Source: Mauremys mutica (taxonomy: Eukaryota; Chordata; Testudines; Geoemydidae). From it: a stretch of 64,000 nucleotides of DNA. Numbering within the stretch: the first letter of the stretch is position 1; every line of letters starts with the position of its first letter. Below, piece after piece: positions 59,367-64,000 of the stretch. The notes below the pieces were generated by a model, which was not told the DNA's origin, made no database searches, and saw only the letters and a list, made by a program, of their open reading frames with translations. Made by a program: the position numbers and the translations under genes. The DNA is taken from the NCBI RefSeq assembly GCF_020497125.1, contig NC_059082.1, positions 17,783,965 to 17,847,964 on the forward strand, in the 5' to 3' direction.

Positions 59367-60884
59367 AGGGTGGTAAGGGTGCATGTTGCCACCTGGAATC
59401 ACCTGCACACCTGGCCGTGATGGAGTCCTGCCCCTCCACTGGGGTACAAGAAGGGGAAGGCTCCCATCCACTTGCCCATCTGCAGCAGGTTGTGTGCTTG
59501 CTGGCCCTGTGTATCCACCAGTGTTTGGAAGTTAGAAATAGGAACATTTGGATAGAAAAATAGACACACACCTTTTCTCACCACTGAAATGCATTGGCTT
59601 AGCAGAGAGCTTTTGAGAAGGATAGAGAGGAAACAAGGTAAATATTTTGCTTTTATAAAACAATTGCACTCTCCTTCCTAAATAGGGCTGGCTGGCTGAT
59701 GCTCACTTACTGCATCCTTGCTAACTGCCTGGGAAACCGCTTCCTGCCAACTCTGTGCCTGACATAATTTATGTCGGAAGCAGAATTGGTTGGGGCAAGT
59801 TTGTGATTGTAGCTGGCATTTCTGCCATGCCTCATGTTGACTGCAGTCTCTCCCTGCATCCCCGGTGTCTGAACACATTATATACTTTGCAGGAGGAGAG
59901 CCTCAGAAGTCAGCACTAGGGAGGAGAGCCACAGGGCAGACAACTGCACAAGCTGAATGAAAACGGAGTCATAATCTGTTCTAGGCTCATTAGAAAAGAG
60001 TGGGGGAATAGACTTGCTATGTCGTGTAGAAACTGCAATGTAAATGCTGCCTAGCAGAGAAACGATTTGATCAGTGGAAACATTAGCAAAATATAACTGC
60101 TGATGTATGATTCCTGCAGAACTAGAATACAGATCATTATACTGATGGTGCTATTAACACACATTTTGTTATAATGGGCTAACCTATTTAAAGGACTATA
60201 GGGAACTGAAATGGCTGTCGCAGTTTGCAGTGGGATTATATTAATGCCATTAATAATATTTGGCTGAAGTGCTACCCAGCTACTGTAGATTGCCATTTTT
60301 TTCGTTTAACCTGCTCCCTCCCCACCATGGAGTCACAGTGGAACTGTCCTTTATTATTACAGACAACATGAAAGTGAATGAGGCAGCCTCTACTCAGGTT
60401 AAGATGGAGTTATGCCAGTAAAGATTTCCTGGTCCTAATCCTCCTTCTGTTTGAAGTCAATGGGAGTTTGGTATTGACTTCAGTGGCAGCAGGTTGAGGT
60501 CCACTACTGAGTTCTTCTAAGTGGATAGACAACAAATTCAGATACAGAGCAGGGTGGAACTGGAATTTCTGTTCTGTGGGAAATTCCAGAACTTCAGAAC
60601 TTGTTCTGAATGGGACTGAAAAAACAAAATTTTGAAACTTCCTGCAAAATTAAAAATGTTCATGCAGGACCATCAAATCATTTTGTTTTGATAGTGTTGA
60701 ATTGTTTCAAAAATGTCAATATGTTTCATTTTAACTTCTATATTACAATATAAAATTTATTTTAAGATATATATAGATATATAGATATAACATTAAAATT
60801 TAGTTTAAAATAAGTCTAAAACTATATGAAATAATGAAGTCGAAACTAAATGTTTTGACCTTATCAAAATGAAACATTTTGACA
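59367..60884. other. Non-coding DNA
   Basis: An AT-repeat (ATATATATAGATATATAGAT) is at 60767-60789. No gene recognised. Confidence 0.45.
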
Positions 60885-62105
60885 TTATTGAAATGATTCA
60901 TTTAGATAATGCAATTCTAGGATGTATCAGGCAAAGTATTTCCAGTAGAGAGGGAGAAGTATTAATGATGTTGTATAAACCACTGGTAAGACATCATTTG
61001 GAATACTGTGTACAATTTTGGCTGCCTGTGTTCAAGAAGGATGAACTGCATTTGGAACAGGTGCAGAGAAGAACTGTTAGGATGATTGGAGTATGGCGAT
61101 CCTGTCTTATGAGAGGAAACTGGAAGAGCTTGTCTTTTTTTTGTCTAGCAAAAAGAAGGCTGAGAGGAGATATGCTTGCTCTCTATAAATATACTGGGGG
61201 TTTAATACCAGGGAAAGTGAAGAGCTGTTTCAGCTAAAGGACAACCCTGGCACAAGAACAAATGGGTATAAACTGACAGTGAACAAATTCAGGCGGGAAG
61301 TTAGAAGAAGGTTCCTAACCATCAGAGGGGTGAGGTCTGGAACAGCCTTCCACAGGAGTGTGGGAACAAACAACTTAATTAGTTTCAAGAGAGAGGTGGT
61401 TAAATTATTAATGTGATTGTAGGATGGAGTTGCTTGTAATTGTAGGGGGCAGGGCTCAACAGCCCTAGGGCTCAGCTTTGGTTTGTGTCTGTGTTTGTTC
61501 CTAAAAGCTCATGCTTTAAGGTTTCAGCCAGACATCTGCAGGAGTCATGAAGGGATTTTTTTCTTCCCAATGTATTCTGGGATTTTTTTTTTTAATTTTC
61601 CTTCCTTTGAAGCATTAGGAATGGCCACAGCTGGAGATAGGGCATAGCATGAGATGGGCTAGGACTCTGATGTGCTACTGAGTATTCTCTCTCTCAGGTG
61701 CGTGACTGAGTGGTTCTTCCTCACATGCTCAGGATCTTACTGATAGCCATATGTAGGGTCAGGAAGCAATTTTGTCCCAGGTCAGATTGGCAGTGATGTT
61801 GGGGGAGTTTTGCCTTCCTCTGCAGCTTGTGGGTGCCGGTCACCTTGCCACGATTATCTGGATATATCTCAGTTAATCATTTCCTTCTCATTGTGGGTAC
61901 CTCAGGCATGGGTGAACCTTAGTGCCTCCTATTCTTTACCTATGGCACATAATAGTTTAGTGTTCTGTGGGCTTTAATACTTATGTCTAATTTTGGTTGT
62001 TGGGTTTAGTGTGGGGGAGTTGGGTGATGCTGGTGGCCTGTGATATACAGGAAATCAGACTAGACGATGTAGTGGTCCATCCTGGCCTTAAACTCTGTAC
62101 CTGTC
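60885..62105 (+). mobile_element. 5'-truncated CR1/L3-type LINE: ORF2 C-terminus and 3' UTR
   Basis: Frame 60869-61237 reads ILGCIRQSISSREGEVLMML, then YKPLVRHHLEYCVQFWLPVF, LEQVQRRTVRMIG and KRRLRGDMLALYKY, the conserved C-terminal thumb region of CR1/L3 reverse transcriptases. The usual 3' UTR words follow, up to GAAATCAGACTAGACGATGT, AGTGGTCCATCCTGGCCTTA and AACTCTGTACCTGTCTGACT. The catalytic RT core and the endonuclease are missing, as in most CR1 copies. Frameshifts lie downstream of 61237. Confidence 0.85.
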
Positions 62106-64000
62106 TGACTCTTTCACATTGAAAATTTAGTTGAAATAGATGTGTTCCCGCAAAATGATTTGATTTTTGACTAAATTGCATTTTTCGAAGGAAAACTATT
62201 CTGTCGAAAATTGGTTTTGGCCAGTTCTAGCCAGATACTTTAAAATATATAAACGCTTTGACTGAATTTTATTGCTCATGAAAATGAGAAGAATTGATAG
62301 TGGCTAGGTTCAAGACAAAATGCTGCCAGACTGTGCAAAGATTTCCACACAGCTCTGTTAAGTCCTGATCCAGAGACCATTCAGTTCAGTAAAAAGACAC
62401 TCTCATGACTAAAGTGGGCTTTGGATCAGGCTCTCAATGTCTCAGTCCAGCCTAGCAGCAGTCTTGCTGTCCTATGCCTGGGCTTATTTAAACAAGACTG
62501 CTCAATTTGAAATTTCCTCAGACACTGGTGATTTTGTGATGTAGACAAATGCCCACTAGGAACTAAAGGGAGTTAATCAAACTCACTTCACATTTGACCC
62601 AAGCTTTCAAAGAGGGAAAGGCTGGTGTATTAATCCATTAGGCCACCAGCCCCTCATTACAAGCACATGTATGCTACTGTATTAAATATCTAAAATATGA
62701 TGTTGCTGTGCGGTATTTTTGCAGAACTAGTACAAAGTTCCATAATGAATTCCCATGAAAATTAGAGGGGAGTTAGATGGTCAAACAATTACACAATTCA
62801 GAATTGGAGCCCTGGTCTGAATTTAAAGCCAGGTCCTGTCTTTTTAATAGACTGACCCAAAACTCGAGATCTGACTCACTCAGGACTTTGGGAATAGGAA
62901 GGAAAGTGGTGGAACATGACTTTGAATTTTGCACTCTAGTCCCTTCTTTGCTTTGGACTATAAAGTTATATTTCTTTGTCAGAAAGCAAAGTCCCTTTGA
63001 GAAATCCAGTTTGTAAACCTGCATGTAGCTTCTTCAGGTGGGTTGTTAACAAGGAAACTTTAAAATTCTATCAAGAGTTTTGGACTGTGATGATATTATT
63101 GTGTGTGTATATATAGGTTGTTTTTGGTTTGTGGTTTTTTATTTTTGGTTTCCTGGATATACCTTGAAGTATATGGGAATGGGGAGCTCAATAGGAAAAT
63201 TCAGTGACTGGCATAATTCTAAATCTAAACTGAAAAGCAGAATTCAACTACAGGCAGATGTTTTTTATACTGCAGGATTTTTGCTGCCTTTATGCTAAAT
63301 GAGACTTCCTGAGATAAGAAGAGTAACCTCATTGAAAGGAGATTGGGGGTGGTGGGGGAGAAGGTGGAGGGGGAAACTTTAGTGAGCTCTCAAGTATAAC
63401 TTGCAACTTCAGGCATTCTCTGTTCCTTTTATCTTGGAGAACTGAAGAGCACAAATGGCAACAAAAAATGGCACATGTTTCACAGCTATGAGTGCAGGAA
63501 CTATGAAGGAAGTTTTAAAAAAAATCATTGATTTAACATAAGTTACTACATATAAACATTCTTTTTTGAGTATACATTTATGTTCTAAAATCCTGCTTGG
63601 CATCCCGAAACTTTGCATATGGATAAGGAGCAGAAGCAGATTTGGGTGTTAGATGAGTGGAGCAGGTCATTGGGCCACAGAGTTCCTGTAATTTCATCCT
63701 CTGAAAATAAATTAATATTTTAGAGAGCATTAGGAGAGAGATTTTTTTTTAAGTGAGTAAATCTGACTTCTGTAACAAGACTTTTATTTCATGTCACCTG
63801 CCTGTTTTTATTACATCTTTCACTTTGCAAGTAGCATAAAAAAAATCTGAAGAGGACCCTTGCCAGTAGCAGGAAGCATAATCTCTGTCTCATTATTATA
63901 TGCTGGCATGAGCACACTGACATTGCTAATTGCCTCCACATTACACTGGCTGAATTCCAACGGTAGGGGCATAAAAATTAATGAACAAGACAGAGCTCTC
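62106..64000. other. Non-coding DNA to the window end
   Basis: Contains a short fold-back repeat at about 62362-62434 (AGTCCTGATCCAGAGACC against GGCTTTGGATCAGGCT). No gene or other element recognised. Confidence 0.45.

Noticed and set aside
1..64000. CRISPR arrays, tRNA or rRNA genes, prokaryotic operons
   Set aside because: No regularly spaced direct repeats, no cloverleaf-quality tRNA apart from the SINE head, and no ribosome-binding-site-led gene clusters. The sequence is vertebrate in character.

Overview
The window reads as vertebrate nuclear DNA, most probably from a turtle. It is gene-poor and carries no operons, bacterial genes, CRISPR array or intact host coding sequence. The repeats point to a sauropsid: CR1-type LINE tails and reverse-transcriptase remnants, other non-LTR elements, a tRNA-derived SINE of the chelonian type, hAT, Harbinger and mariner DNA elements, several solo LTRs, and a palindromic repeat that looks Penelope-like. 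The turtle assignment rests on recognising these repeat families from memory. No database search was possible.

The centrepiece is a 5.5-kb PIF/Harbinger transposon (14940-20442) with imperfect terminal inverted repeats and a 3-bp ATA duplication. It carries a DDE transposase (15317-16600, complete except for one in-frame TGA), a two-exon Myb/SANT-like DNA-binding partner on the opposite strand (20148-18190), and a third 100-codon ORF (19085-19387) lying inside the intron of the Myb gene with its own AATAAA. A solo LTR has landed four bases after the transposase stop codon.

Layout: 1-1860 holds inverted-repeat elements and an LTR fragment. 1862-3500 is a decayed LINE interrupted by a 428-bp hAT-like element with an 8-bp duplication. 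3820-4520 is a clean solo LTR. 4526-14939 is old repeats, with a second LINE (7690-8905), a SINE split by a MITE (11262-11890) and a CR1 RT remnant (12019-12370). 14940-20442 is the Harbinger element. 21738-22560 is a CR1 tail split by another hAT-like element. 22840-24260 is a CpG island with a possible first exon (ATG GAG GCG followed by a GTAAGT donor), the only hint of a host gene. 26513-27411 is a G-rich minisatellite repeat. 28287-29541 is a long LTR. 33849-34067 is an almost perfectly symmetrical palindromic retroelement with a 13-bp target duplication. 35321-35848 is an unidentified ORF with a signal-peptide-like segment. The rest to 64000 is AT-rich non-coding DNA with mariner, LTR, MIR, hAT and CR1 copies. 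If the CpG island is a real promoter, the sequence to its right could be a long first intron, but no downstream exon was recognised.
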